Virus record (IMG/VR): IMGVR_UViG_3300048838_000097
Coordinates: 1-44,955 of that record
DNA from: a virus
Direction: 5' to 3' (one strand)
DNA length: 44,955 nt
Part shown: in pieces, positions 14,917 to 25,500 of the stretch
Position numbering within the stretch: position 1 is the stretch's first letter
How the letters are laid out: each line of letters starts with the position of its first letter
Program-made: the position numbers and the translations under genes
The notes under the pieces: generated by a model
Database searches by the model: none
Seen by the model: the letters and a program-made list of their open reading frames with translations, nothing else
What the model was told of the DNA's origin: nothing

Positions 14917-15508
14917 AGACGCAGTAGTTGGAGATATACATAAGATCCAGAATTGGGCCGTAGCCGATGAAGCTGAAAGATTAGCTTTGACGGTCATAGA
15001 GGCTGATGAAGGAAAAGTATGTCTACAGCTTGATACTCCCGATTTCTTTATTTTACTAGATCACTCTGTGCCTACTTGGGCTCCTTGGACTGGTCCTATT
15101 GGCCCGCAAGGTGTACAGGGAGATCAAGGAATACAAGGCCCTCAAGGTGTACCAGGCCCTGAGGTAATCATAGTAGCTGCTTCTGATGAAGCTACCACCC
15201 TTACAGCAGGTACTAGCTATGTAACCTTCAGAATGCCTTTTGCTATGACTCTGACTTCTGTTAGGGCTTCGCTGACTACTGCCTCTACTTCAGGAGCTGT
15301 AACAGTAGATATCAATGAAGGCGGAGCAACTCTGCTGTCTACTAAGCTTACAATAGACCAAGATGAAAAGACTTCTACTACAGCAGCTACTCCTGCTGTA
15401 ATCTCAGACTCTGCTTTAGCAGATGATGCTGAGATATCTATAGACGTAGATGGAGCTGGTACTGGAGCTACTGGCTTGAAGATTACCTTGATCGGAACTA
15501 GGGTTTAA
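14906..15508 (+). CDS. Short fibre protein with collagen-like segment
   Basis: 200 residues. Residues 1-60 resemble the small domain seen in the 10905 protein (WAVADEAERLAL, then a DTPDFFILLD segment). A 23-residue Gly-X-Y collagen-like run is encoded at 15092-15160, followed by a beta-rich C-terminal domain (TSVRASLTTASTSGAVTVDI). This plan is typical of a trimeric phage fibre or fibre-attached adhesin. Confidence 0.75.
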   Translation: MLHKDAVVGDIHKIQNWAVADEAERLALTVIEADEGKVCLQLDTPDFFILLDHSVPTWAPWTGPIGPQGVQGDQGIQGPQGVPGPEVIIVAASDEATTLTAGTSYVTFRMPFAMTLTSVRASLTTASTSGAVTVDINEGGATLLSTKLTIDQDEKTSTTAATPAVISDSALADDAEISIDVDGAGTGATGLKITLIGTRV

Positions 15509-15517
15509 AGATTTATC

Positions 15518-16849
15518 ATGGCCGTCACTATTATAAATAATAAATTAGGCTCCTATGCTCCTGTAGGCTATGCAGGCTGGATAGGAGAAGGTAATATAGC
15601 AGTAAACTCCCCTGCCGGCAAATATTCTGATGAAGACATAGCAATAGCCTCTGGTGTAGCTAATTATCCACAGAATAGAACAGATTTTCACCTGGCTAGA
15701 CTATCTGAATTAGGTATTATAGAATGGAAAAAACTTTTCTCTATTATTCCAGTAGGCGCTACTTTCGGCGCTGCTTGGGTAGATTCTTCTGGTAATCTGT
15801 ATATAGTAGGCTCTCAATCTGCAGCAGGACTCAGTGGTTCAGAAGCATGGCTAGCTAAGTTTAATTCCTCTGGAGTATTTCAGTGGCGTCGTAGATTATA
15901 TAAAGAAGGCACAGGAGATGCAGCAGGGTCTAGTGTAGCCCCTTTGTTCTATGCGCTTACTACTGACTCCTCTGGCAATGTCTATATAGCAGGAAATGGA
16001 TACGACACTACCGGAAATTATGTCTGTATTGCTCTATGTAAATATAATACCTCTGGTGCGCTACAATGGCAAAGAGCTCTTTATTATGCTTCCTCTAACG
16101 CTCCTTCTGCGACAGCTATCAAGGTAGATAGTTCAGGGAATGTATATATTCTAGCTGTTAATCATATTATTAAGTATAATTCTTCAGGTACCTTGCAATG
16201 GCAAAAGACTATAGGAAGAACCGGCCCTCAATCATTATATGGAAGATCTTTAATAATAGATGGTAGTGATAATTTATATATCTTCGGAGACTACTCTTAT
16301 TACTACAGTGAATCTAAGATAGTTGTACTTAAGATGAATTCTTCTGGTACTATTCTTTGGGAAAAATTTATCTATAAAAGCGGAGTTTATAGTACATTCA
16401 TTGCTACTTCAGGCGACATAGATTCAGAAGGTAAATTGTATGTAGTGGGGCTTCGTTGGGAAATTATAGAAAGTGTGGGTACCTATACCTCTAGTATAGC
16501 CAAGTTCGATTCGGACGGAGCACTAATTTTTCAACGAGATTTACAGGTTAATCCAGTAACACAGGGAGGGGATCCTTATATTATAGTACATAGTAGATTA
16601 TATGTATGCTTTTCCCTTTATACTACTCCTGTTGCAATATTAGCTCTCCCCAAAACGGGGGCAGGATTAGGAACTTATAATGAGCTAATTACATATGCTG
16701 AGGGAACTCATACAATAGCTGCTGGAGATAGTACAACTGCTGCTGGCTCCTTAACTTCTGCCACTGGAGTTACTAATGAAGGCGCGGATTCGAGTCTTAC
16801 TCTCTCAGATTCTTCTTTAACTTTAGATATTACAGCAGGGCCTTCCTGA
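15518..16849 (+). CDS. Beta-propeller (SBBP-repeat) adhesin or tail protein
   Basis: 443 residues built from about six repeats pairing a DSSGNVYI-like strand (VDSSGNLYIVG, TDSSGNVYIAG, VDSSGNVYILA, IDGSDNLYIFG, IDSEGKLYVVG) with a KxNSSGxxxWxK-like strand. These are SBBP beta-propeller repeats and should fold into one ring of six blades. The last 70 residues are Thr/Ser-rich. It lies among fibre genes, so host-surface binding is the best guess. The stop overlaps the next start (TGATG). Confidence 0.75.
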   Translation: MAVTIINNKLGSYAPVGYAGWIGEGNIAVNSPAGKYSDEDIAIASGVANYPQNRTDFHLARLSELGIIEWKKLFSIIPVGATFGAAWVDSSGNLYIVGSQSAAGLSGSEAWLAKFNSSGVFQWRRRLYKEGTGDAAGSSVAPLFYALTTDSSGNVYIAGNGYDTTGNYVCIALCKYNTSGALQWQRALYYASSNAPSATAIKVDSSGNVYILAVNHIIKYNSSGTLQWQKTIGRTGPQSLYGRSLIIDGSDNLYIFGDYSYYYSESKIVVLKMNSSGTILWEKFIYKSGVYSTFIATSGDIDSEGKLYVVGLRWEIIESVGTYTSSIAKFDSDGALIFQRDLQVNPVTQGGDPYIIVHSRLYVCFSLYTTPVAILALPKTGAGLGTYNELITYAEGTHTIAAGDSTTAAGSLTSATGVTNEGADSSLTLSDSSLTLDITAGPS

Positions 16850-17232
16850 TGGCTACTCCTAATACCTTATATCCCTTTGCTACTCAAGACGGCAAAGCGA
16901 TTCCTCTAGATATCATTAAATCTTCTGGTTTAATGCTGCGAACATTTGGTGTATCTGCCGCCTCTTTTACTATTCCTGCTGGAGTAGCTGTAGCGGCTCT
17001 AATAGCTTCTAATCCTTGTGTTCTTCGATTTGGAACTACCTTACCGGATAATCTAGTAGAGGACGAACTTTACTCTGATACTATCCTAATTCCAAAAGAT
17101 ATGGTAGTAACGGCATCTGTGGTACCTGGTACTGCTTACGTGAAAGGATTAACTTCAACAGGTAAGCTCTACTTGCAATTCTTCGAAAAGTGGGCAGGTC
17201 TTGCTCTTGATAGACAGTTTAGTACTAAGTAA
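16849..17232 (+). CDS. Unknown tail-operon protein, 127 residues
   Basis: Begins MATPNTLYPFATQDGKAIPL; compact, beta-rich and soluble. It overlaps the propeller gene and precedes the 958-residue tail hub gene by 12 bases, so it is likely a tail or fibre-attachment component. Family not recognised. Confidence 0.7.
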   Translation: MATPNTLYPFATQDGKAIPLDIIKSSGLMLRTFGVSAASFTIPAGVAVAALIASNPCVLRFGTTLPDNLVEDELYSDTILIPKDMVVTASVVPGTAYVKGLTSTGKLYLQFFEKWAGLALDRQFSTK

Positions 17233-17244
17233 AGGTCTATAGCT

Positions 17245-20121
17245 ATGAAACAAATTACAAAGAAGATAGATGGCACTAGGACATTTGTTCCTATTGATCC
17301 AGATGCTTTTCCTGAAAGCTTACATGCTACAGACGGAGAAGATAAGCCAGAGGAGCGAGTTCCAGTTATGGCCTATGAAGGCTATAATTTCATGCCTACC
17401 TCCTATGGCTATAAGTCTTATTTCGGTACTCAAGCTCAGGCTCTATTCGACGCTTTAGATGCTAGGGTAGATGAAATCTTTGTAATTCAGACTACCTCTT
17501 TTATTAATATCCTAATCGCTCTTTGTGAAGATGGTATCTGGACTAAGCAGGGCAATATAGACGGAGCTTGGGAGCATCCTATTGTCTTAGCTGAAGCAGC
17601 AGAAGGCGCTCATTATGAATGGACTTATACTATTATAGGCGGAAGCCTTTATTGCTATCGAGCTACAGGAGCCAGCTATTACGAAATCTCTTTTGCTACC
17701 TCCTATGTACCTACGGCCAGAACTCCTAATTTCTTGAATATGGCAGGGCAGCAAGGGATATATAAAGCAGGTAATAGGCTAGGATTTTGGGATTCAGCTA
17801 ATAGTACTTCTTGGTCTAACCTAGATGATTTCGAAGATTTTGTGCCTAGCCTAGAAACTCTAGCAGGCTCTGCAGTATTCGGAGATATTAATGGACGTAT
17901 AGTAAATATTCTTCCGCATGGAGAGGGCTTCATTATTTATGCTACTAAGTCGATCGTCCATATTCGACAGAATGTAGAAGCTACTTTCCAGTGGGATCCT
18001 AAAGTATTGATATCCAATGCAGGGATTACTTATCTTCGACAGGCTGTATCTGCTGCTGGAGACAAGACCCATTTCGCTTGGACTACTATTGGGTTATATA
18101 AGATTGAATCCGGCCAAGAGCAGCTTATAGTCCCAGAGATTACAGACTTCCTAAAAGAGAATCAAGACCCGATTGCCCTTCGAGTCTTAGAAGGGCGCTA
18201 TCTATTCATTGAGATTATAAATTCTGAATATATAGTAGGTAAAACTAAGATTTATTCTGAGCTAGTGCCGGCCTACACTTATAAATTCCCAGGTGGAACT
18301 ATTAGTCTAAACGATGTAGTTCCTGAGACTTTAGTAGGAGAGGCTCTTAATCAGCATTTACAGATATTTAATGCCGGGGGTTATTCTGAGCAACAATTGC
18401 TAGCTCAGCAAGCCTGGGATGTGGCTAAGGGGCTTGATCCTGGCCTTCCTGCTCCTGAGGGAGATACTTTATTTACTCCAGTATGGAAATATAATTTCTC
18501 TGTAGGTACTAGTAAACATACCTCAGTACCTCTTTGGACTAATACTCCCTGTGCTACAGTAGATCCTAATGGCGCAGACCTTAATATGTGCCCGCATCCT
18601 AAAGAAGAATTAGGATTGCTTCCTATTGCTGCTACTACTCCTTTGGCGATAACCGATACTATTATTCCTGCTAGAGATGAGTTGACTGTATACGACTATA
18701 TGCAGCTCCAGAAAGCTTTATGGGATAGTGATACTATAGGCCGTAGAGCTATCATCAATGAAATCCTATGGAGAACTGGAGGCCCAGTATCAAAGACTAC
18801 GGTAGTAGATACCTGTGTTGATACTGGAGGCTGGCAAGAAGAAGAATGCAATATGGGACGCTATGTAAAGGAAGCTTCCTTAATGGACTTCACTTTTACA
18901 GCTTGTGCTGTTTGCTGCTCTAGATATATCACTAAGGCTATAGATATCTATCGGGTTAAGATAAGTAGGACAGACTGCGAGGATATTACTCCAGAGCCTA
19001 GTGTCTTAGGTTGGGGCGTGACTGGAGGAGGATATGCAAGTAGTCCTTTAGAAGCCGCACAGGCTTCTGTGACTTATCATATAAATGAAAGTATAGCCCC
19101 TTGGGTAGGAGCTAATTTTGGTGATGTAGAATTTACTGTCCTCTCATCTAATTGGTCTGATGCTACTGTGCGCGCCTTACTTACAGTAGCTCCATTTACT
19201 TTAGTGGATTATAGTGTTACTCTATTTTGGGATTGTGGTACTCAAGGAATTCTTCAAGGAAATCCAGGAGGAGCTTATACAGGCCCTTGGTGCTATACTA
19301 AGTACAGCAAGACTGAGATAGTCAAAGCTAAAAATATCTCTAAGCCTTATATTGCTCCTGATTCTAATCCTATCATTGAGCAGGATAATTCTCGTGCGGA
19401 GATTATAGCCTGGAAGTTTATAGGAACCGACGAAGCCGTTCATGAGATTCCAGCCGCAGTATGTGGGGGCTGCTCAGATGCACTGCCTTCTGTTCGTATG
19501 GGAAATGAAGGTACATTAGCTTCTCAGCCTTTCACTCCTATGACTTACCCTCTGACTATCTCTTGGCCTGATACAGAGATAGTCTTGCCCCCTTCTACTT
19601 TTTTATTACAAGATGGCTCGATTGGCCCGATCTATCCTACCTACGAAGGGGCGATAGTATATGATCTTCAATTAAAGAAATGGGGAAAAATGAAACTCCA
19701 GTATAAACAATTACTGGACTATTCTCCCATAAACAATGCCTCAGATGATACAATACCATATGAAACATTTGGAATGCAAGCAGGTGCTTTAAGAGGTGAT
19801 GGTTATATCTATCTATTCGATAAGTATCCTACTGACTCTTACATCAAATACGGCAAGATAGGTTATTACAGATTAGGTATGACTTCTACCGAAGAAGCTA
19901 CTGTCCACTTTAGAACACCTAGTACTGGAGTAATGGAAGTAGAAACTAGCCTAGATGGAAGAAATCCAGAAGCTAGTTTAGTAAAAGCAGAAGTCTTTGA
20001 GAATGCATTCAATCATACGTTGACTTACGGATTCTCTGGAAAGTGGCATAATATCACTATCAAGGGAATATATGATATTCAATACTTAGAGTACAAAGGT
20101 GTACTCGCTGGACGGAGATAA
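17245..20121 (+). CDS. Tail hub/nozzle protein (gp12 of T7 or gp10 of P22 type)
   Basis: 958 residues. The N-terminal 360 residues carry beta-propeller signatures of podovirus tail nozzle/stabilisation proteins: NRLGFWDSANSTSW, GSAVFGDINGRIVNILPHGE and FIIYATKSIVHIRQ. The middle (about 430-720) holds Cys-rich stretches (CMDTG-like pairs, FTACAVCC, CGGC) that look like inserted domains and may bind metal or form disulfides. The product would close the tail tube below the adaptor. AAAGG precedes ATG 17245. Length is greater than T7 gp12 (about 790). Confidence 0.75.
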   Translation: MKQITKKIDGTRTFVPIDPDAFPESLHATDGEDKPEERVPVMAYEGYNFMPTSYGYKSYFGTQAQALFDALDARVDEIFVIQTTSFINILIALCEDGIWTKQGNIDGAWEHPIVLAEAAEGAHYEWTYTIIGGSLYCYRATGASYYEISFATSYVPTARTPNFLNMAGQQGIYKAGNRLGFWDSANSTSWSNLDDFEDFVPSLETLAGSAVFGDINGRIVNILPHGEGFIIYATKSIVHIRQNVEATFQWDPKVLISNAGITYLRQAVSAAGDKTHFAWTTIGLYKIESGQEQLIVPEITDFLKENQDPIALRVLEGRYLFIEIINSEYIVGKTKIYSELVPAYTYKFPGGTISLNDVVPETLVGEALNQHLQIFNAGGYSEQQLLAQQAWDVAKGLDPGLPAPEGDTLFTPVWKYNFSVGTSKHTSVPLWTNTPCATVDPNGADLNMCPHPKEELGLLPIAATTPLAITDTIIPARDELTVYDYMQLQKALWDSDTIGRRAIINEILWRTGGPVSKTTVVDTCVDTGGWQEEECNMGRYVKEASLMDFTFTACAVCCSRYITKAIDIYRVKISRTDCEDITPEPSVLGWGVTGGGYASSPLEAAQASVTYHINESIAPWVGANFGDVEFTVLSSNWSDATVRALLTVAPFTLVDYSVTLFWDCGTQGILQGNPGGAYTGPWCYTKYSKTEIVKAKNISKPYIAPDSNPIIEQDNSRAEIIAWKFIGTDEAVHEIPAAVCGGCSDALPSVRMGNEGTLASQPFTPMTYPLTISWPDTEIVLPPSTFLLQDGSIGPIYPTYEGAIVYDLQLKKWGKMKLQYKQLLDYSPINNASDDTIPYETFGMQAGALRGDGYIYLFDKYPTDSYIKYGKIGYYRLGMTSTEEATVHFRTPSTGVMEVETSLDGRNPEASLVKAEVFENAFNHTLTYGFSGKWHNITIKGIYDIQYLEYKGVLAGRR

Positions 20122-20124
20122 GAA

Positions 20125-20940
20125 ATGGCAGAGAGCAGATACGGAGCAGTACAGCAGAATAGTTTTAATACTCCTGTAGCTACGAGTATGAATTCGTCTG
20201 GATCTAGTGTTGGATCTTCTTCCAGCATGACTAATCAGTCGGGTTCATCTAGTACTAATACTACTACAGCTTCCCAGAATATGGATCAGCAGAGCTTTAA
20301 GGCTTTGCAGGAGCTTATTAGTGTACTGCAAGGAGGTGGTACTGCTGATATGCAGAGGGCTGATGCACAGCGACAGCAAGAGATTGAAGCTAACAGAGTA
20401 GCTCGAGGAGGCTATAGTAAGGAAGCCGGTTTCCTAGATGCTCAAGGAGCTATGGCTCAACAACTTAGAACTGTATTAGAGAAGCTGGTGCCTACTATCA
20501 CTCGTGCTGCAGAAGGGGCTGGTACTAGTCAGAACTCTATGCGAGCCTTACTGACGCAGGATGCCGCTAATCGAGCAGCTGAATCTTCTGCAGCTTTAGG
20601 TCTTAATGCAGCTACAGCTTATGGAGGTCTGCAAGCTCAGTTCGGCTCTATCTTAGAAAAGCTTACTCAGGGCGATGATCCCGCTACTAAAGCTTTACTG
20701 GATGCCTTGAATATTGCTAAAGGGGCTATGACTAATAGTCAGCAGCAAAGTCATACTACCTCGCAAGGTACTTCTAGTACTAATAGCACACAGCAATCTA
20801 CTCAGAATCAAACTCAGAATCAAGTCAGAGGGCCTGTGAGTGTATCTGCTCCTGCTGAGCCTGGTATATACGGATTCAGTGTTACTCCTAATGAGCTTCA
20901 GAATGAGGGGCTCGCTTGGACTGATCCGTATAGTTTCTAA
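20125..20940 (+). CDS. Internal/ejection protein, Ser/Thr/Gln-rich
   Basis: 271 residues. Both ends are low-complexity (Ser/Asn/Thr at 10-55, Gln/Ser/Thr at 205-240) flanking a helical Ala-rich core. First of three genes after the tail hub, a position where podoviruses encode proteins packed in the head and ejected with the DNA. GGAG lies ahead of ATG 20125. Assignment by position and composition. Confidence 0.6.
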   Translation: MAESRYGAVQQNSFNTPVATSMNSSGSSVGSSSSMTNQSGSSSTNTTTASQNMDQQSFKALQELISVLQGGGTADMQRADAQRQQEIEANRVARGGYSKEAGFLDAQGAMAQQLRTVLEKLVPTITRAAEGAGTSQNSMRALLTQDAANRAAESSAALGLNAATAYGGLQAQFGSILEKLTQGDDPATKALLDALNIAKGAMTNSQQQSHTTSQGTSSTNSTQQSTQNQTQNQVRGPVSVSAPAEPGIYGFSVTPNELQNEGLAWTDPYSF

Positions 20941-20954
20941 TAGAGGATACTAGC

Positions 20955-22592
20955 ATGGCTAATGAAATTACTGATTTTGATTCTTTCTTTAAATCACTAG
21001 CAGCTCCTTCTAATGATCTTCCGGAAGGTTTTGATACTCCTTCATCCGCTCCTACTTTAGCCACTCAGAAGAAAGTTGATGCTTTGCAGACTAAGTGGGG
21101 TAAACAAGGATTTAAGTTTGAGTTAGATGAAAAAGGGCAGATGGTTATTAGTAATACTCCAGAAACTAGACAAGCTCAAGCTCCTACTATTACTGCTCCC
21201 ACAGAAGATCAACGTCTGGTAGGTAAAAATCTCCAAGCTCAGATTAATGCTATTCAAACAGAGGCTAGCCCAGAAGCCCGTCAACAGCTCTATCAGAATC
21301 TTCAAGTATCAGCAGCTTCTGAGAAAGCTAGATACTGGAATGAAGCTATGGCCCAAGCGGGAGTTAAACTTCAAGTTCCTCAATTAGAGGCAGCTTTAGC
21401 TCAGAATGAGGCTTTAGATAGACAAGATCCTCGTTGGGCAGAATTTCAGTCAGACTCTCCTATCACAGCTAAATTAAGAACCCAGCTTCAAGCTGCTAGA
21501 AGTCAGGTAGATAATGAGGCTAAGAATATGCTGGCAGGTAATGTAGGTCTAGCTGCTTTGACTACTCAGTTAGCTGCTATGAGCAAGCTTATGGAGCGCA
21601 AAGAGCGCCTAGGTGAGCAGCTAGATATTTGGAAAGAGCAGAAAGAATTTACTAAAGAACTTCAGGCAGAAGCAGAGAAAGAACGGCTTCTTGAGACAGT
21701 ATCTCCTGAAATGATTGCTAGGGCAAGTATCCTGGATCCTTCTCTTAACGGTAAGCCTGCTGAAGTCATTGCTCGACATATAGTCAAGGGAGTGAAAGAT
21801 AATGCTATGAAGGCAGTCCTAGCAGCTCCTGATGAAGCCCTATCTCTGCTTACTTTCGGAGAGGATAATAAGCATGCTGCTAAGGTTCTGATGAAGAAAG
21901 AAGAAGAAAGAACAGGTAGAACTTCTGCTGATGTAGCAGATCAGATGAAGGCTATCGGCAGAACTATGACAGACGAGAAGCAGCTTAGGAAAGATCTTAG
22001 CATCGTTTATAGAGGAGATAAGAAGGCTCAAGAGGAATATCTAGCTGCTGTAACTAGGGCTAAAGTAGGCGGTACTAAAGCTGACAAAGAGGCTGCTCAT
22101 GGAGCTAGAGTACAGGTAGCTTTAGCAGTACAGGCTAGAATGGCTGAGGCTAGATTTACTAAAGACCTTCGTCAATGGAGAGGGTACGCTGATCCTATGA
22201 TGCAGCCTGCTATTGAGAAATCAATGATTAATACAGGCAAGGCTGATCTTGAGAATGTCCTAGCTGCTTATATTGGAGATGCTACAGGCCAAGAACGCAG
22301 AGTCCTAGTAGACTCCTTTATTGCTGCTATGAAAGTATCAGGAGATGCTGGTCCAAGCAAGAGCTTGATAGCGCCTGTAGATACTCAACAGATAGCTACA
22401 GTAATTCAACGACTGGCAGTAGAGAAAAGCTTAGCCGGTCAACTAGGTTCTGATTTTAATAAGTGGCTTACAGGTTCATTAGATGAACGAGGATTAAAGA
22501 GTAGAATGATTCCTGCTCCGTATAATGTTCCTATTGAGGGCGCTACTGATGCTATCTCTGATTTCTTTGGAGTAAAGAATAATGGCGAATAA
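20955..22592 (+). CDS. Internal/ejection protein, helical
   Basis: 545 residues, almost wholly helical and charged, with long predicted coiled coils (about 70-250, including MSKLMERKERLGEQLDIWKE). No enzymatic motif is seen. The second of three ejection-type genes; the end overlaps the next start by 11 bases. By analogy with T7 gp15/gp16 or P22 gp16/gp20 it may form part of the trans-envelope DNA channel. Confidence 0.65.
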   Translation: MANEITDFDSFFKSLAAPSNDLPEGFDTPSSAPTLATQKKVDALQTKWGKQGFKFELDEKGQMVISNTPETRQAQAPTITAPTEDQRLVGKNLQAQINAIQTEASPEARQQLYQNLQVSAASEKARYWNEAMAQAGVKLQVPQLEAALAQNEALDRQDPRWAEFQSDSPITAKLRTQLQAARSQVDNEAKNMLAGNVGLAALTTQLAAMSKLMERKERLGEQLDIWKEQKEFTKELQAEAEKERLLETVSPEMIARASILDPSLNGKPAEVIARHIVKGVKDNAMKAVLAAPDEALSLLTFGEDNKHAAKVLMKKEEERTGRTSADVADQMKAIGRTMTDEKQLRKDLSIVYRGDKKAQEEYLAAVTRAKVGGTKADKEAAHGARVQVALAVQARMAEARFTKDLRQWRGYADPMMQPAIEKSMINTGKADLENVLAAYIGDATGQERRVLVDSFIAAMKVSGDAGPSKSLIAPVDTQQIATVIQRLAVEKSLAGQLGSDFNKWLTGSLDERGLKSRMIPAPYNVPIEGATDAISDFFGVKNNGE

Positions 22593-25500
22593 CGAATCTC
22601 TGTATGATCCTTCAGTTAACCTAGACTACATGGATAGATACGATCAGCAATCTAATATCGTATCTGATTTAGCTGGTGGTACTGTAGCTTCTGTAGTTGA
22701 TTTCGGAGCTTCTGTATGGAATTCGCTTCCAGGGACTGAGGAAGTAGATACTGCTGATTTGCTGTCTAGAGTATCCAGTAATGCCCTGCGAGTCTACGAA
22801 GAGCATCCTGATGCTGTGCAAGCTGCTTCTTTCATTGGAGGTATCTTTGCTCCTGCTGGTTTAGCTATGAAGGGCATGAACGCTCTTAGAGCTGGAACCA
22901 AAGGAGCTACTTGGTTCAATGATGCAGGTAAAGCAAGTAGACTTAAAGAGATGGATGAACTCTTTGCTAAGGGCGGTAAAGCTACTGCTGAATACAGAGC
23001 TGCTAGAAATGCTCATTTAGCTAAGACTGCTGCTAATCAAATGGTAGACTCTTTTGCTATTGAAGGAGCTATCATTGGTGCTATGAATGCTCACCCTTTC
23101 ATGGAAGATTACATGAAAGACCCAGTATCTAACTTTTTGATTTGGGGTGCTGTGGGTGGAGTAATAGGAGGTGGTATAGGAGCTATCGGCGAGAATTATC
23201 TAATGAAGCAAGGAGCAGGTAATATTGCTGCCAAAGCTGTTAAGACTGTAGTAGATGATATTCGAGTAGTGCCTGAAGGGCTGCCGATGGTCAGTAAGCT
23301 ACAAGTCCGTCAGCAGAATATCCAGAATTTGGAAGCCCTGCTCGGTCATGCTTCTGAAGTAGGCCCAAGAGCAGAACTCAATGAGCTTACTAAAGATGTC
23401 GCAGAGAAGATTCTGTTGAAAGAGAAAGCTAGGCAGGTAGAAGATTTCGAGAAGATGTCTTCTACTATGATTCAAGGCCTAGAGAAAGCTGATCAAGATC
23501 TAATCATGCAGAGATTGATAGACGATCCTAGGTTCGCGGGAGTCGATGCTATCAGCCTTTTAAGAATAGAAGAGAAGAATGTATCTCCTTTCCAAGCTGC
23601 TAAGGCTGCTTTAGCGGATACCTTCGACTTTCAGGCTGCGATGAATAAAAAGACTCAGACAGCCTTTCTTAAAGAGCAAGTCTTATTTACTGAATTTAAT
23701 AAAGCAGGCTCAAGGGCTCATGCAGCTCATTATGCTAGGGCTAATGCTTTAGGTCTCAAAGAAGCCGATATTGGTAAGCTTGGTAAACAGTATACTAAAG
23801 TACCTCATACCGATGCTTCCTTGGAGCTAGCCTTCAAAGATACTGCCCATGTGGATAAGCTCTACTTAGATGCTCTTAAGCATGTGGATGAATTAGATGC
23901 TAAAGCTCTGGCTAAAGTAGTAGTTGATCCCGATGATATACCTACCTTACAGGCTCTCTTTGCTCGGATCCAAAAAGATCCTGAAGCTTTTGAGAAAGCT
24001 AAGATTATTCTTACTAAATCAGAGCCTAACTACGGAGCTATCGAGCAAGCAGTATTTAAGGCAGGAGGAGTCAGTGCGGATCATCTCACTAAGATAACCA
24101 AGATGACATCAGGAGATGACCGATATAATATCGTAGCTAGTCGCGGTCTTAGTGAGGATGCTAGGACTATGCTAGATGACTGGGTAGGCGGAAATCCTTC
24201 TGCTAAAGATGCCTTTAGAAGGGCCTTCGATGCCTTCTTTCGTGAAGCTAGTTTAAGTAAGAATAAGGGCATAGCAGAAGAAATATATAATTCTACTGGG
24301 TCTAGGGCCTTTAGGGAAGAATTAAGAAAGCTAGCAGATGCTGACGGTAATATATATCTTTATCGTGGTATTAGGGGACAAGCTAAAGGCCACTCTGCTG
24401 TAGAATCCTATACTCCTTCAGCCTCAGTAGCAGCATCTTTTGGAGGTAAGAAGCTATATAAAGTCCATGTAGATGATGTGATAGGCACAGTCAGAATTAG
24501 CCTCAGAGAATTTGAAGTGCTGGTAGGCTCCCCCGCCAGACAAGTAGAAGCTACCTTGCCTATCATGAATGAGGCAGGTAAAGTAGCATCTGTGACTAAG
24601 CTCTCTACTACGCACAAAGAGATCACTCCTATCGAACTCTCTGCTCATTTGATGGCAAAGAAAGAAGAAGCTATCCGGGCTTATGTAGCTCAGGGTATGC
24701 CTATGGAGACTATTGCTATTCGTACTAATACTCCTCTAGATGCGGTGCAGGCTTTTGTTCTGTCTAATGCAGATAGCTTAATGGATATAGAGAAATCTTG
24801 GATTAGCTACAATGAAGCTTCTAAGATTGCTGAATATCTTTCACCTCAACTTCAGCCTTTGGTATTGAAAGCTAATATCAATAAGGTGCCCTACGCTACT
24901 CTTTCAGCTAATCTGGATGCTAGGGCTACAATGAATATCAATCAGCAGATCATTGAAGCTTTTACTCTAGGCTCTCAATCTCAGACTGCTAGAGAGTTTG
25001 GAGCTGCTGTATTTGGTGAATGGCGCTATGCTTTGGATATCCTAAGATCAGAAGTGTCCAATGCTGTAAATCAGAAGGCAGGTAATAAGTTCTTTACTTC
25101 TACTGATTTCTTTGTCCGAGACATGGGAGACTTTGGTCAGATAGCTAATGTGGTAGGCAAGAAGATTCAGCATATTGCGAACCAAGCCGAGAAAAGATTG
25201 ATTCAGCCTCTGACTGAACATATGAATAAGATTGCCCCTAATGAGCTTTCTAGGGTAGAGATCAATACAGCTTTGAAGCTTAATGCAGAATTGACTGGCC
25301 CCCGGGCTTATAAGGATCGTCAGTTCTGGCAGATGGAAGAAGTTATTAGAGATGGCAAGAAGGTACAAGAAGCTGTACCTGTGAGATTCCAAGGCAAGGA
25401 ATTTAAGGTAGTCTTAGATGATGTAGATGCTTTGCTGCAAGAGCTTGATAAATCAGGCAGAGAGCTTTATAACCTTAAGAATACTATTAACGAGATTCTT

